The position numbers and the translations under genes are program-made. The notes beneath the pieces were generated by a model. The model was not told the DNA's origin. It made no database searches and was given only the letters and a program-made list of their open reading frames with translations. A DNA stretch of 64,000 nt from Brugia malayi (lineage: Eukaryota > Nematoda > Chromadorea > Rhabditida > Onchocercidae): assembly GCF_000002995.4 (NCBI RefSeq), contig NW_025062478.1, forward strand, positions 1,178,001 to 1,242,000, read 5' to 3'. This document shows positions 47,451 to 60,848 of this stretch, in pieces. The number at the start of each line of letters is the position of its first letter. Positions within the stretch are counted from its first letter, which is position 1.

Positions 47451-48715
47451 AGTTATCACATTATTCTCGCAAGTATCTTTAAACCTTCTCTAAAAAAAAA
47501 AATTAAAAAATGCTGTTTTTTCTTCTCAAACATTATTAATTTAATTTTGAATTATTAAAAAAATAAAATTTTGAAATTTTTTTAAATACAATTTTACTTT
47601 TTTTTGAAAATTTTTTATTTACCTTATTTACTTACTCCCATTTACTTACTTCTTCCCGTGATAATAAACAATTTGAAAAGTGCGCCACAAAGACGTCATT
47701 AGCTCAATTTATAATTTACGAACTATTTTTACGTCATTTTACGTCATTTTACTACAATTTTATGCAAATGATCAAATTATTATCAATTATTTTTATAATT
47801 TTAAACATAAAATTATAAAATTTCAATTTTTTTTTTTGATCTTGGATATTTTAAATTATTTAATTAAACAATAAATGAATGATATTTAATTAGAGAGTGG
47901 AACAATTCGGAAGTGATGAAATGAAATGAATAAAAAATAAATTAAATTAAAATATTGGAAGTAAAAGTAAATTAAAATTCAATTATAAGATCTCAGTTAT
48001 TAGTTGCAATAAAGCTTTTCTTTTTTCTTTTTTTGAATTGTAATATTATTTTTTTTAATTATAATTTTTTTTTAAAACTTGAAAAAATGCAAATTAAATC
48101 TTTCATTAAATAGATTTTAAAGCAAAAAAATTTTTTTTTGATTAGTATTACTAAAGTTTATATTTTTATTTGCATTTATATTTTAACTTTTTATTTAATA
48201 TTCAATGAATTATTGCAAATGCTTTTTTTAAATTAAAATTTTCACTTTCTTTCATTCTCGTTTTTCATTTTTGATTTTAATAGAAAATAAATAAATTGTT
48301 GGAGAGAGAGAGAGAGAGAAAAAAAAAAAGAAAAGAAAATCAATTCAAAGCATTGTTTGTTCGTTTTTTTTTTCATTTTTCTCTTTCTTTTAGGCTTTGT
48401 CAATCATCAATCATTGCTATAACATATTGAAAAGTAACATAAAAAATAAAAAATTAAAAAGAGAAAAAAAAAAAAAAAATTTTGTCAATCGTTTATTTCT
48501 TCTTTCTTTGATAGGAAAAAAAAAAAGGAAAGAAAGTTTGAAAGAGAAAATTTAATTTGCATCTTTTATACAAAGCTTTTTTCTTTTTCTTTTTTTTAAA
48601 AAAAGAAAAATTTTTTTTTCAGAATCATTGAAATTTAAAAAAATGACGATGAAATTTTTGCTCTTTTATTTTTTTTTTTGCAAATTTTCGTATTTTAAAA
48701 ATGTTTTTTTTTCCT

Positions 48716-48758
<43 letters not shown>

Positions 48759-49825
48759 CTTTATCACTGTTAATAAATGCATTAAATTTTAATTATTTCA
48801 ATAAATTAATAAATTCATTTATTTAATGTTTGTTAAAAAAAAATTTAATAATTTTATGGGTAATTTCTGGGTAGGGTATATTTTTCTAGAAAATGAAATT
48901 TATTGATTTATTGATTTAATAACATTTCACTCTCCTTTTTTTTTTCTTTGTTAGCTAAAGTAAAATCAAAACAAGTTTAGAAATAAACAACTTTGCTACA
49001 TTGATTTATCCATTCTTCAAATTTAATTATGCTTACTATTAAGCTAATAATTTAGAATTTTTAGTGTTACAAAAAAAAAAAGTAAAACTTTTTTTTTGTT
49101 TAAATTTATTTTATAATTAATTTTTTGCTTTCACTTTTTAGTAATAAAATTTTTGGAGAAAAATTTGAAATGTTATCAATAATTTTTGCATTTTGTTAAA
49201 CAAAAAAGAATGAATTTATCATTTTTTTTTCAGTTTTTTAATTTCAGTTTTTTTTAACTTTTTTTTGTAATTTTTTTCAATTTTTTTTTTTTTTGTTATA
49301 ATAAATTCTTTTTTTTTTGTGTGTATTATTATATTACAATCGTATTAAACTAATAAAAATAAATGAATAAGTAATAAACAAAATCATTCAAACAATTTTT
49401 TTTCGTTTAAATTTTTCCTATTTTGCATTTTTTTCTCAACTGATAAAAAATAATTGTAACAAAAAAAAAAATAAATTTTAAATTATAATAAAATAATAAG
49501 TTATAATTTATAAATTTACAAACAAATTTTTTTTTTTTGTTTATTTTTCAGAAAAAAAAAATTGCAATTTATTTTGTTAGCAAAATTATATTTTACTTTT
49601 ATCATTTTTATGCAATTTTATTTTTTCCATCAATAATTTTTGTCCTTTTTCTTTTTTTTTTTTTTGTCATTTTATTTTAATTGAACAATATTTTATGATT
49701 ATTTAAAAAAAGAAAGAGGGAGAGAGAGACAGAGAAAGAGAAAGAGAGAGAGAGAGAGAAAAAAAAAGATTTATGATTGTCTATTTTCAGGGATTATTTA
49801 AAATCATTTGTGATTTGCATTCAGA

Positions 49826-50016
49826 ATGGCTGTATTCAAAAAATTAAAAAATAAAAAAGACAAACAAATTACATCATCGTTACCTGATCCGGAATCAGTC
49901 AAGCAACTTGATAAACGTGTTGGCTTACAGACGTATCGTGATTTTTTCACGTTAAAAAATTACTGGAAAACAATTGATCGTAAAAAAATGAATGCTGCTA
50001 CAATAATGCTTCAAAG
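49826..50016 (+). CDS. Globin gene, alternative first exon A (non-myristoylated N-terminus)
   Basis: A 191-nt exon encodes MAVFKKLKNKKDKQITSSLP ... YRDFFTLKNYWKTIDRKKMNAATIMLQ and stops at the donor AG|GTTTGA. It corresponds to the globin A-B helices and is clearly related to exon B (53144-53364): FTLKNYWKT is identical in both. Both exons end after two bases of a codon, and both complete that codon with the first base of the shared exon at 55384. GCATTCAG ends one base before the ATG, suiting trans-splicing. The N-terminus is basic and lacks glycine at position 2. It could alternatively be the remnant of an older globin gene copy. Confidence 0.75.
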
Positions 50017-51690
50017 GTTTGAAAAAAAAAAATGAATTTTTTTGTTTTTTTTTTTGTTTTTGATGTTTACAAAATTTGCTGTTAATATTAATTAAATTAA
50101 AAATTTTAATTAATAAATTAAGAAATTTTTTTTTAAAAAAGAATATAACAATGTAATAAATAATAAAAAAAAGATATGATTAAAATGTAAAAAAAAAAAG
50201 AAACAATTCATTCTTTTTTGAAATTTTTAAAAATTTTTAAGTAACAATTGCAAGAAAAAAAAATACGAAGTATTAATTTATAGACTAATATAAAGTTTAT
50301 TTCATTTGAAAAAGAAATTTTTTATAAATAATTAGGGTTAAATTTTTTATAAGTAAGCTAAGATAATAAAACAATGATCACATTCGGGCAATTAATATTT
50401 TAGATAATTGTTAATGTCATTTAAAATTAGTCATTAAAAAGTAATAATGAAAAATAATAATTTATTATTATTGATGAAAATTTTTGGAAAAATTTCGCTA
50501 AAATATTTTAATTTTTTTATTTCAAAATTTAGTTTTATTTTCCTTTTCTGCTAACCAATACATTTGCATGAAATATTCAACACAAATCAAATATTAATAA
50601 TTTGAATAAGTTAATTGAATTTATTATCCAAGAAATTGTTTTATGTGTTTGTACTTCGATGCTTTTTCATTTTCTCCCACAAAGATATTTTTAATTTTTG
50701 TTGATAATAATTAAATTGATACTATTATTATTATTATTGTTTATTATCATTGCTATCACTTTTATTAAATACTATTATTATTATTATTATCATCATCATC
50801 ATTATTTTTTTTTTTAAATAATAATTTTGTCATTAATTACAATTCACAATGCTAAAAAAAGCATTCATAGGAATTTTATGAAAAAAAAAAGACGAGGAAA
50901 GGAATAAATATTAAGCACTAATAAAGATAATTTAGCATTTTTTTCTAAACAAACTTAATTTTCGTAAATTCCCAAAGTTTTAATTTAAATCTGAACAAAA
51001 ATGATGCATTTTTTAAATGATAAAATGAATAATATAAAAAATTATGCTTTTCTATTTTTTTAATAAACTAATTTTTTGTTATAAACTTTAGCGAAAATCT
51101 TTCTGATAAAGAAAAGCAAAAGGAATACTTGCATTTGTTTAAATTTTCTAACTCATTAATTGATAAAAGTTACAATTATCAAAAATAAATTATACCATAT
51201 GCGAGAGTAATTATTTTATAAATTAGGAATTTAACTTTAAGTTAGATTTGCTCTTCCTTCTAAAAAAAGTTAATTAATTTTTTTTTTCTCAATTATTTTA
51301 CATGAAAGTAATTAAAATGGGCAAAATTATCCATTTCATTTCATCGTTTTACCATTTATTTTAACTTTAGTATTAAATATTTCATACAAAGTTGTGCGTT
51401 TCTTATCAGTGCAAAATTAATATTAATACTAAATATATTACAAAAAGAATTACAAATAATAATGTTAATATTAACACTGATATTAATATTATAATAATAT
51501 TAGGTAAAATAATAATAGTAATAATAATATCAATCATAATAATAATAATAACGGTAGTAATAATAACAAACAATAATAATTAGTGAATAAACAAATAAAT
51601 AAATAAATAAATGATAGTAATAACAGTAACAAATAAATAATGATAGATAAACAAATAAAATAGTAAATAAATGATAATAGTAACAGCAAT

Positions 51691-51728
<38 letters not shown>

Positions 51729-51945
51729 CGTAGGAATAGTAATAAACAACAATAATGAATAAATAAATAAATGATAGTAATAACAGTAACAATTAATAGT
51801 GATAGACAAACAAATGACTTAGTAAATAAATAAATAATAATAGTAATAATACTAATAATTATGATTATTAATAGTAATGAACAATAACAAACAATAATAT
51901 AATAATGAATAAGTAAATAAATGAATAAACAAATAAATAATGAAC

Positions 51946-51977
<32 letters not shown>

Positions 51978-53143
51978 GATAATAAAAGTAAATATAATAA
52001 ATAAGAATTTAAAAATGACTAACAAATGAAATATTCTCTTACTCATTTTAATGAATAAAAAAAAAAGAGAAAAAAGAAAAGAAATATATAAATATATTTG
52101 TGTATGTATAATATCAATCATTGCTAAGCATATTATTCGTGTAATAGCATTTTGAAGAGAAAAAGTTAAAAATGATAGAAATTGAAAATGAGAACAAAAT
52201 GACAGCCATCTATATATTTGGTTGTCATGACAGCCTAGGCTAGAATAAACTCTTGGCTGCAACCCTAAAACTTCTCTTCTCAATCATCATTTTTCATTCA
52301 TTTATAATTTCTTCAAAACGAAATATTTCACATCTAGTACTATTTTATTACTGTTTAATTATTACTGTAATTACTATTTCCTAACTGAATTGAATTGAAT
52401 TGAATTCAAGTAATCAATTATTCATTTATTGCTATTATTTGCTAAATAATACGATGAAACTATTTTGACTAAATGAATGGAATTTGGAATTATTTTTATT
52501 ACTAATAATTAATTGAATATTTAAAGAGGAAAAATTTGGTAGAATTAATAATATTTTTTTTTTTCCTTGTCTTTTTTTTTTTTTTTATTAATTATTTATT
52601 CATAAAACTGTTTCTTTCTTTATTTGTACTCAAAATAAGCATTTATTAATTTGACTATAAAATATTCTTTTATTAAATTTTATATTATTTTAGAACCAGA
52701 AAGTGAGAGAGGGAGAGAGAGGGAAAAAAACGAAAAAACGAAGAGAAAAAAGAAAGAAAGAAAAAAATTGAACGATTATTCTTATTTTTGCGCTTTATTT
52801 TTATTTTACTATTCAATCCAACTAATTAACTGTAACTGATAATTGATTATCTTAACAATTTCAACTAATACGATTCTATTTTTTTTTTTTTTTTTTTAAA
52901 AAGAAAAAATATTATTTCAATTTTAAACGCTTACAATACGACGACAATATATATTTGAAGCATTAAAAATTAATAATTATTTTATTTGCTGTATTCCTAA
53001 CATAAACGAAATAATATTGCGAATTCTTTACTGATGAAGAAAAAAAACAAAAAATTTTGAAATGAATGGAAAAATTTTTTAAAGTCAAAAATTTGACTGA
53101 TGCTTAAAACTATCGGTTACATAAACAAAACATCTCAACAATT
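50017..53143. other. Globin intron/intergenic DNA with AAT and AAATA repeats
   Basis: Contains a microsatellite field at about 51480-52000 (AATAAATAAATAAATGATAG, then TAATAACAGTAAC-type units) and A/T runs. No other exon is recognised. Confidence 0.6.
51480..52000. repeat. AAT/AAATA microsatellite field
   Basis: Interrupted (AAT)n and (AAAT)n blocks; the motif ATGATAGTAATAACAGTAAC recurs. Confidence 0.88.
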
Positions 53144-53511
53144 ATGGGTTCGGGAAGTAGTGTACCGGCTCAATCACGTAATATAGCCGGTGGCGGTAAT
53201 GGCGGTGGCGGTGGCGGTAATGAAGCAGGAGTTGAAAATGGTGAACAGCAAAAAGTTGATCCACGATTACCATATCCAAATTTTCGGGAATTATTCACAT
53301 TGAAGAATTATTGGAAAACTGTAAGGCGAAATGATCGTGATTGCGCCAAAATGATAATTGCTAAGTTTGTTGCTAAAATTTTATGAAATAATAAATTATT
53401 AAAATATTTTAACAAATTTATTTTATTTTAATTTTTTCAATTAATTATATTAAATTACCGATAATTGTTTACAAATTTTTGAAAAAAATAAATGTTATGA
53501 TAAATGATAGA

Positions 53512-53600
<89 letters not shown>

Positions 53601-55321
53601 AATATATATATATATATCTTAAATTTTTTTTTTTTACAAAGACTTAAAAAACTTGCTGTATTAGATTTAAATTCAAATTTATTTGAATAGATTTACTCAT
53701 GCAATCACTTTTAATTAGAACCTATATTTTTTAGTACAAAATGTTTTTTATAAAATATTTGCTGAGCAAAATTTGTAAACATTTAAAAATTATTTAAATG
53801 GTATTAAATAAGCATTTTAAATTTAATTTATATCAAACAATAAATCGTTATGAAAGCAAAATATTATTAATTTGAAAAAATAATTTTAAACTTTTTTATT
53901 TTTGATAAAAATGATAATTAATCATTTATAAATTTTTCAAAAGTATTATCATTATTCATTAGAATATTATCGTTATCATCATAAAATATTATCATTTTTA
54001 AATTATTATCAAATTATCATTTTTTTTTCAACAAACATTATTAGTATGTAAAGTATTAAAATATTATCATTGATAACTTTTGCTACTATATTTTACCTAA
54101 TTTTTTTTTTTTTTTTTAAAATTAGTTGTATTACTTTTATAATAACAAAAAAGTATCATAATGTTTTTTTATAAATATCCTTATTTTTTACTTGTCTTTT
54201 TTATAAATTATAAGTTTTCTTAGTAATTAAAACCACATAGATATTATTTTCAATTTAAATTAAATAAATAATTCGCTTATTTATTTATTCATTTTTTGAG
54301 TTCCTTTAGTAAAACATTACTTTCTGAGCATTTTTTTCGGAACAATTTGAGAAAATTAATTACCAAAACTAATTCTTTTTTTCTATTTTGGGATACTTTT
54401 TCATATCATCAAATTTAATTTTCTTTAGTAAATTAATAATTTATCTCTTTTCCTGGACTCCAAATAAAATTGTGTAAAATAATTAAAAAGCTGTATTTCA
54501 GTATTTCAATTCAAATAGAGCTATTATTATTATTATTTAATATTTGCTCACTTGCAAGTAATAATTTACATCCTTTTTATCCTAAACTCTAAATGAAATA
54601 GTGCAAAATAATTAAAAAGCTCTATTTCAGTATTTCAATTTGAGTAAAGGTATTATTATTTACCCTCTTTGAAGTACTGTAAAGTATATTATAACACTTC
54701 AAAATATATTACCAATGATTTAGAACTAATTAAAATAATTTTAAAACAAAAATGCAATGATATTTACTTGCAAATCTGTTAAAGTGAAAGTTTTCACTTT
54801 TTTATTTCTGATTGAAAACGATTTTTTTTTAAAAAAAAAGAGAAAGTTTACGCATAAAAAGTGAAATATGCCATTTAATTTCAGAGAAAAATTTTTCCTT
54901 TCCTCAATAATATTTCCTCAAATATCTTTCAAAAGAAAATTAATCAAAGAATTTATTGAATAATTAAAACATGCATAATTCTGAGGGTATATTAGTATAA
55001 AAAAAAAATCTAAATTTTGCTATTATATTATTAATATTATTAGTAATATGAATGTCCATCAAATTATGCAAATCTTGATAGTAACAAGTAAGAGAGAGGA
55101 ATGATAATCGTAATAATAGTGATAATAATAGTAATATGAATATACTAATAATAATAATAAATATTTTAGTTCATAGTAATAAGTAATAAAAGGAATAGTA
55201 ATAGTAATAATAACAGTGATAATAATATTAATAAAAATAATAATAATATTGATAAATAATAATGAATAAATATTTTACTTCATAATAATGAGTAATAAAA
55301 GGAATAATAATATTACTAATA

Positions 55322-55371
<50 letters not shown>

Positions 55372-56496
55372 TTTTACTTACAGATACTTACAGCAAAATC
55401 CCGATAATAAGGAAAAATATCCGAAACTAAAAAACATTGACGTAAATACGGTGAGTGCTGCAACGGCGGATTCTGGTTTTGAAACAGTCGCAGCTAATTA
55501 TTTAAAGGTTAAAATTTGCTAATATAATTTTAGCATTTGAAAATTTTCTTTATAAAAAAGTTAAAATAAAAAGTTTAAGAAAAGTAAATTTAATTTTCCT
55601 TCTTAAAGGTATTTGATGATGTAATAACAACCGTTGAAGAAAAACCAGCGGACGTCTCGGATGCTTGTTCACGGCTTACAGCTGTCGGTAAAATGCATAG
55701 GACAAAGGTAAATTTATTTTTTTAAATTTTACAAATTAATGATTTCACAGATGCACTGAAAATGAAATTAAAATGAGAGAAAATAAGGCTGAATATGACA
55801 AAATTTAAATATAATTTAAAATTTGAATATTTTTAATTATTATTGTGATCTTATCATTAATAACAAAAATATTTTCTCAATAATTATAATCAAAACAGTA
55901 CCATTATTAAATATGTATGATAATAATTGAGAAAAATATTTTTACTTTAGAATAACTTTTTATCTTTTATTAATTTTTAATTTAAAATATTATTGTAAAT
56001 TTAATAAATTGCTACATATTTAAATATGTATTAAAATAATCTTACAATTTTCTAGCAATTGATAAATTACGATTTATTTTTAGAAGAGAATTTCTTTAAC
56101 TATTTTTTTTTTTAAATATTTCAATTTTATATAACAAAAAAAATATATGCATATTTTGCTATTTTTTAATACTTTCCTTAAAATGATTTCTTTTTTTGCA
56201 TACTAAATAAAAAAATTAAATATGCAAAATGAAAAAAAAAAAAAAAATTCTTTGGTGTAATTAATTTTATTAAACTTTTTTTTTTTTTTTTTTGAATTAT
56301 GAATTTTTTTACTTATACCTGTGATTTATTACAGGTAAATGGAATGGATGGTAGTGAATTTCAATTACTTGAAGAACCATTTTTATCTATGATCAGTGAA
56401 ATATTGCAAGATCGTTACAATGATAAAGCGGAAAATTTATTTAGGAAATTTTTTCAGTTTTGCCTCAAATATATTCTTGAAGGCTTCAATTCATAG
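53144..56496 (+). CDS. Nematode globin, N-myristoylated isoform (first exon B)
   Basis: Four exons: 53144-53364, 55384-55507, 55609-55707 and 56335-56496 (TAG), 201 residues (191 with exon A). The N-terminus MGSGSSVP fits the myristoylation pattern (Gly2, Ser6) and is followed by a Gly-rich linker, so membrane attachment is likely. Globin landmarks: A helix LKNYWKTV, B-C region YLQQNPDNKEKYPKL (75-89), E helix around ETVAANYLKVFDDVI, and LTAVGKMHRTKV with the proximal histidine (F8) at about residue 145, then GSEFQLLEEPFLSMISE (G helix) and an H helix ending LEGFNS. The CD1 position usually held by Phe appears to be Tyr86, and the distal E7 position aligns with Val109 rather than His. Haem binding is therefore likely, but with an altered pocket; redox or sensing is more probable than O2 storage (inference). 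Confidence 0.85.
53518..53605. repeat. (AAT)n followed by (ATT)n, a microsatellite inverted repeat
   Basis: About 60 bp of AATAAT turn directly into ATTATT, so the tract can fold on itself. It lies in the first intron of the globin. Confidence 0.9.
54459..54665. repeat. Direct duplication of about 75 bp, 128 bp apart
   Basis: TAAAATAATTAAAAAGCTGT followed by ATTTCAGTATTTCAATT recurs as CAAAATAATTAAAAAGCTCT with the same continuation. Located in the globin intron. Confidence 0.8.
55090..55375. repeat. AAT microsatellite field with an internally repeated block
   Basis: AATAAATATTTTA(G/C)TTCATA ATAAT(A/G)AGTAATAAAAGGAAT occurs twice within AAT-type repeats just before the second globin exon. 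Confidence 0.85.
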
Positions 56497-58490
56497 CATT
56501 GATATTGATATGATAATATTTATATCAGTAAATATTATACATTAAAATTTTTATTTATGTATATTAATTAATTAATTAATGCTTTAGACAGAAGTTAATT
56601 TAGTAATACTTTTGATTAATAATCATTTGATCAGCATTTTATGAATGATTGATTCATTTTGCATTTTGCTGCTAATAATTAATTAATCAAACAACGTTCA
56701 AACAATATTGTTATGAATAAATAAATTAATTAATAAATGGTTATATTTTAAATAAATAAATTAATCTATAAATTTTATTTTCAACCTAATTTTTTTGTAA
56801 ATTATAAAATAATTAGAATTTTTGCTTTTTGAAATTAGTATTAATTTTTATGATAATTAACAAAATTTCATGGTAACGAGTTAATCAAATGATCACTTAA
56901 AACTTTAAAACTTTTTTTTTTTTTTTTTTAAATCAATTTTCGTCAAAAAAAGCTTCAAAGTTATGCATTTTTTTTTTCTTTTTTTGGGTTGTTTTTGAAA
57001 AAGTAAATTATACTTCTAAAATTTCAGCATAAAAAAAAATTTTTTTTCCCATCATATTAATATTTTGCCAAATAATATGATAAAATGATAAATTAAAAAT
57101 GATAATTAAAAAATAAATTAAATAAATCACGATATTCGGTAAAAGAAAAAAACGAACAAATAAACAAATAAACAAAAAATCAATAAAACAATTATTCGCT
57201 TTTTTTTTTTCTCTAGTCATTTTGAATTGTTCTTTAATTATTTTTAAATGTCTTTGCTTTTACTGATAATGTCAAATTAGCATCCTGTGAGACCATTCAT
57301 TTAGCATATTTTAGTTAAAATTTCCATTTTAAATTTGATAATTTCATTTATTACAAATGAAATTTCAATTTTTTTTTTTGCTTTCTTTGTTACATATTTA
57401 ATTGTTTGATTTAAAATTATTTATTTATTGAATCAATTATTTTGTTTGTGATTTAATCTTTAAATATTTCGTAAATTTATCAAACTATCCATTAAACTAT
57501 CTATTCATGTCATTTCATTTCATTTTCAAACTTTATTTATTGTCATTTTAAATTCATAATGTCTTTTCTTTCTGTTTTTTTTTTTTTTATTTTCGTTTGA
57601 AAAAAAAAATTTAATTAAATTAGAATTCATTTAAATTTTTTTTTTTTTTTTTTGAAAAGTTCTATGTAGTAAGCATAATGTATAGCTAAAAAGCAACACA
57701 AAGTACGGGTAAAAAGTTATATTTTTGCTAATAAATGGCAATATTTTTTTTTAGCAAAATAATTTTGAAACGAAATTTATAAAAATTTATAGTATAATGC
57801 AAGTTTTTATTAAACAATAATTTCATTTATTGATCGCTAATTTAATTAGTAAAATTCTGATATTTGAAAAAAAAAAAAAAAAAAAAAAAAACGATAGAAA
57901 GAGAAATAGTTATAAATTATTGATCAAATATATAATGAAATAATAAAAGTTACCTATCTCTCATGCATATCATATTATCAATAACAATTTTTAATTAGTT
58001 AAAATTAGATGCAAAGTGATATTTTAGCATTTTAATTATCAAATAATTTTATAATAAAATAATAACTTTAATAATTTTATAACCAAGTAACGATGATATT
58101 ATCATTAGTTAAGAATTGAAAATGATCAAAATTAAAATGATAAGCTAATTAATCTCTTTTTTCCTATATTTTTTTGTGTAAAATAATAGAATAAATGTTT
58201 GTTTTTTAATTGTTTTCCAATTAAACACAATAATTTCATGTGGTTTTGCTTTCTTTTTAAATTTTTATTTTGATATGTTGCGTTGTGTATAATGTATGCA
58301 TAAATATTATTTCAATTATCACAGTAATATTCAAATTATTATATAGTTTAATTTTATATTTTAAAATATTTTGAATTTTTTAACAGGAATTTTTCTTTTC
58401 TTCACTACAATATGTAAGCATAAAATTTATTTGAAAAAAAGAAGGTTTTTTAATTCATTTAGTAAATGTTATATTATTATTAAATCAACA
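56497..58490. other. Intergenic, nothing recognised
   Basis: AT-rich DNA with A and T runs (for example 57868-57890). No exon or RNA gene recognised. Confidence 0.55.
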
Positions 58491-58493
58491 ATT

Positions 58494-58935
58494 GCTAGAA
58501 ATGTCATATCATTATATAACAAAAAATATCATATCACTATATCAAAGATATTATATCCTATATCATAAATACCATATCACTATATCAAAAATATCATGTC
58601 ACCATATCAAAATATCATATCACTATATTAGAAATATCATATCACTATATCAAAATATTATATCACTATATCAAAATATTATATCACTATATTAAAAATA
58701 TCATATCACTATATCAAAGATATCATATCCCATACCAAAAATATCATATCACTATATCAAAAATATCATATCACTGTATCAAAAATATTATATCACTATA
58801 TCAAAATATCATATCACTATATCAAAAAATATCACTATGTAACAAAAAATATCATATCACTATATCAAAAATATCACTGTATTAAGATATTATATCACTA
58901 TATCAGTAGTTATCATATCATTATATCAATGATTG
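58494..58935. repeat. 22-bp minisatellite, about 19 copies
   Basis: Unit ATATCATATCACTATATCAA AA with length variants of 17-23 bp. ATATCA and its near complement make each unit partly self-complementary (TGATATAG motifs on the other strand). Confidence 0.9.
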
Positions 58936-59279
58936 ATAAAAATTTCCTGCTATGATGAATTATTGAAGTAATACATAACAATCATTAAGCATTATCAATT
59001 CAAATGTTTTATTCAAATGATAAATGAAATGATTTAACAATCAAAAAGGACAAAAATAATGCATATATTAGTTGAAATTTGTTCACTGCGCTGTACTTAG
59101 CAGTTTAGTTTATATTATTTGTGATATGAAATTGTAGGATTTTTAACAAAATACTATTTACAATCTGTAATGATAACATTGATAATATTCAGAAATAGAA
59201 ATATTATTGTATTCAAATTCTTTGATTCAAAAAATCATTCAAAAAGTTAGCAAATTAATAATTTATTATTGAATAATCG

Positions 59280-59640
59280 ATTAATGGTTAATAATGGCAA
59301 CGAAAATAATAATATTAATATAATAATGACAATAATGGCAACAGCAATAATAAAAGCAACAATAATAATGATAATAACAATAGTATTAATAATAATGGTA
59401 ATAACAATAGTGAGAATAATAATGATAACATAATGATAATGATAATAGTAGTAATAATGGTGATAATGACAATAATAATAGTAATAATAATAATTATAAT
59501 GATAATAATGATGGTTTAATTACAACCATCAATATTATTTATTACCGCTATCATTATGTTATAACTGGTATAATAATAGTAGTGTTAATTACTATATAAA
59601 TAATAATGACATCTATGATAACAGTAGTAATAGTGATATC
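59280..59640. repeat. AAT/GATAAT microsatellite field
   Basis: Interrupted AATAATAATG and GATAATAATA units over about 360 bp. Confidence 0.85.
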
Positions 59641-59920
59641 CTATGAAGAATAATTATACAAACTATAAATCAAAATTTTAAATCCTAAAAAAAAATTAAA
59701 ATACTAAAGATTAACATTTATTCTTGCATTTAATAAAAATTCAATTCATTAGTAAAAATTTAAATAAAAATATTGGATTACCAATTAAAATTATTCCATT
59801 AGTGAAACTTTTCATCAATTTGATAATTTATAGGACAAACAAAAATTTTTCATTCAATTATAGCAGGAAAGATGAAAAGGATGCAATAATTGATAAATGA
59901 TATCAAAGGATAGAAATAAT

Positions 59921-60012
59921 CACTCTGAGAGAGAAAGAGAGAAAGAGAGAGTAGTGATAAAATGAAGATTATGTGATAATGGAATGAGAGGGAGAGAGAG
60001 AGACAGAGAGTG
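59921..60012. repeat. GA-rich run upstream of the acyl-CoA synthetase gene
   Basis: GAGAGAGAAAGAGAGAAAGA and GGGAGAGAGAGAGACAGAGA flank a short unique spacer about 150-240 bp before the start codon. The Leu/Ser frame on the other strand is an artefact. Confidence 0.85.
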
Positions 60013-60157
60013 ATAGTAACGGAAGTGGGTTGAGAATGATATGTGACATTTAGTTTCGGAAACAAAACAGAAATTTCAATACTTCCGTTAATTGCGACAA
60101 ATTTAAACTGTGTGTGACATTTCTCTCCGCTACTACAGATCTTCTGCATCGAATTAA

Positions 60158-60807
60158 ATGCCTACTAATTATCGCAAAATATCAGCAAAATTTCCGCACT
60201 TTTCTGCATATTCACGAATAATTACCGGTCCGGAACAAATTCATGAATCGATTTTAATTCCTGAAAATGGTAATTCTTTTTTTTGTAATTGATCCTTTTC
60301 TCTCTTTTCGTTTCATTTTGTATTTCTTTTTGTTCTCAATTTTTTGAATAAATTATGATAGAAATATTGTTATAATGAAAAAATGAATATAACTTCTGAT
60401 TGTATTTATATTCAATTAACAAATCAATTGGTAAAGTTTAATTTTAAATAACGAAAGTATCAGTTATAAATATTAGAAATTTTTTTAATGCAACATTGAA
60501 TATATAATTTATTTTACAAATAACAATTCTGTGATAAATATGATCCATCGGAATATAAATTGTAAGTTCGAATAATTTAGAAATGATATTTACAAAATAA
60601 AAAAAAATTAAGCAATTTTAAAATAACGATTCATTAAAACAGCAAATGAAGCGAAAATTAATGGTTTTAAATGAAAGAATAGTTTAATTTTTTATTTCAT
60701 TTCAACATGTGAAGTAAATTACTAGAAATTGTTTAATTTGGCACAAATAACTTCGTTGATATTGAACGCGGGTAATTGTTATAAAAATAATGATAATGAT
60801 AATGATG

Positions 60808-60848
<41 letters not shown>

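Larger units (their letters stand above)
44601..49800. other. Gene-poor AT-rich region upstream of the globin
   Basis: Holds numerous poly-A/poly-T runs, GA-rich runs (about 46711-46760, 48303-48322, 49710-49760), a (CT)n run (about 48715-48755), a 52-bp duplication (45712-45830) and the 33-bp array at 47150-47450. ACGTCATTTTACGTCATTTT (47729-47748) and AGACGTCATTAG nearby resemble CREB/ATF sites. No exon recognised. Confidence 0.55.

Noticed and set aside
47226..47558. 110-aa open frame with 11-residue repeats
   Set aside because: Open only because the DNA repeat is 33 bp; no plausible transcript context, and composition equals the surrounding non-coding DNA.
53144..53386. Reading the myristoylated globin exon as a free-standing 80-aa protein
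   Set aside because: The frame continues only a few codons past a GT donor at 53365, and the joined exons complete a globin fold.
58371..58695. Two Tyr/Ile/Ser-rich open frames
   Set aside because: Mostly translation of the 22-bp minisatellite.
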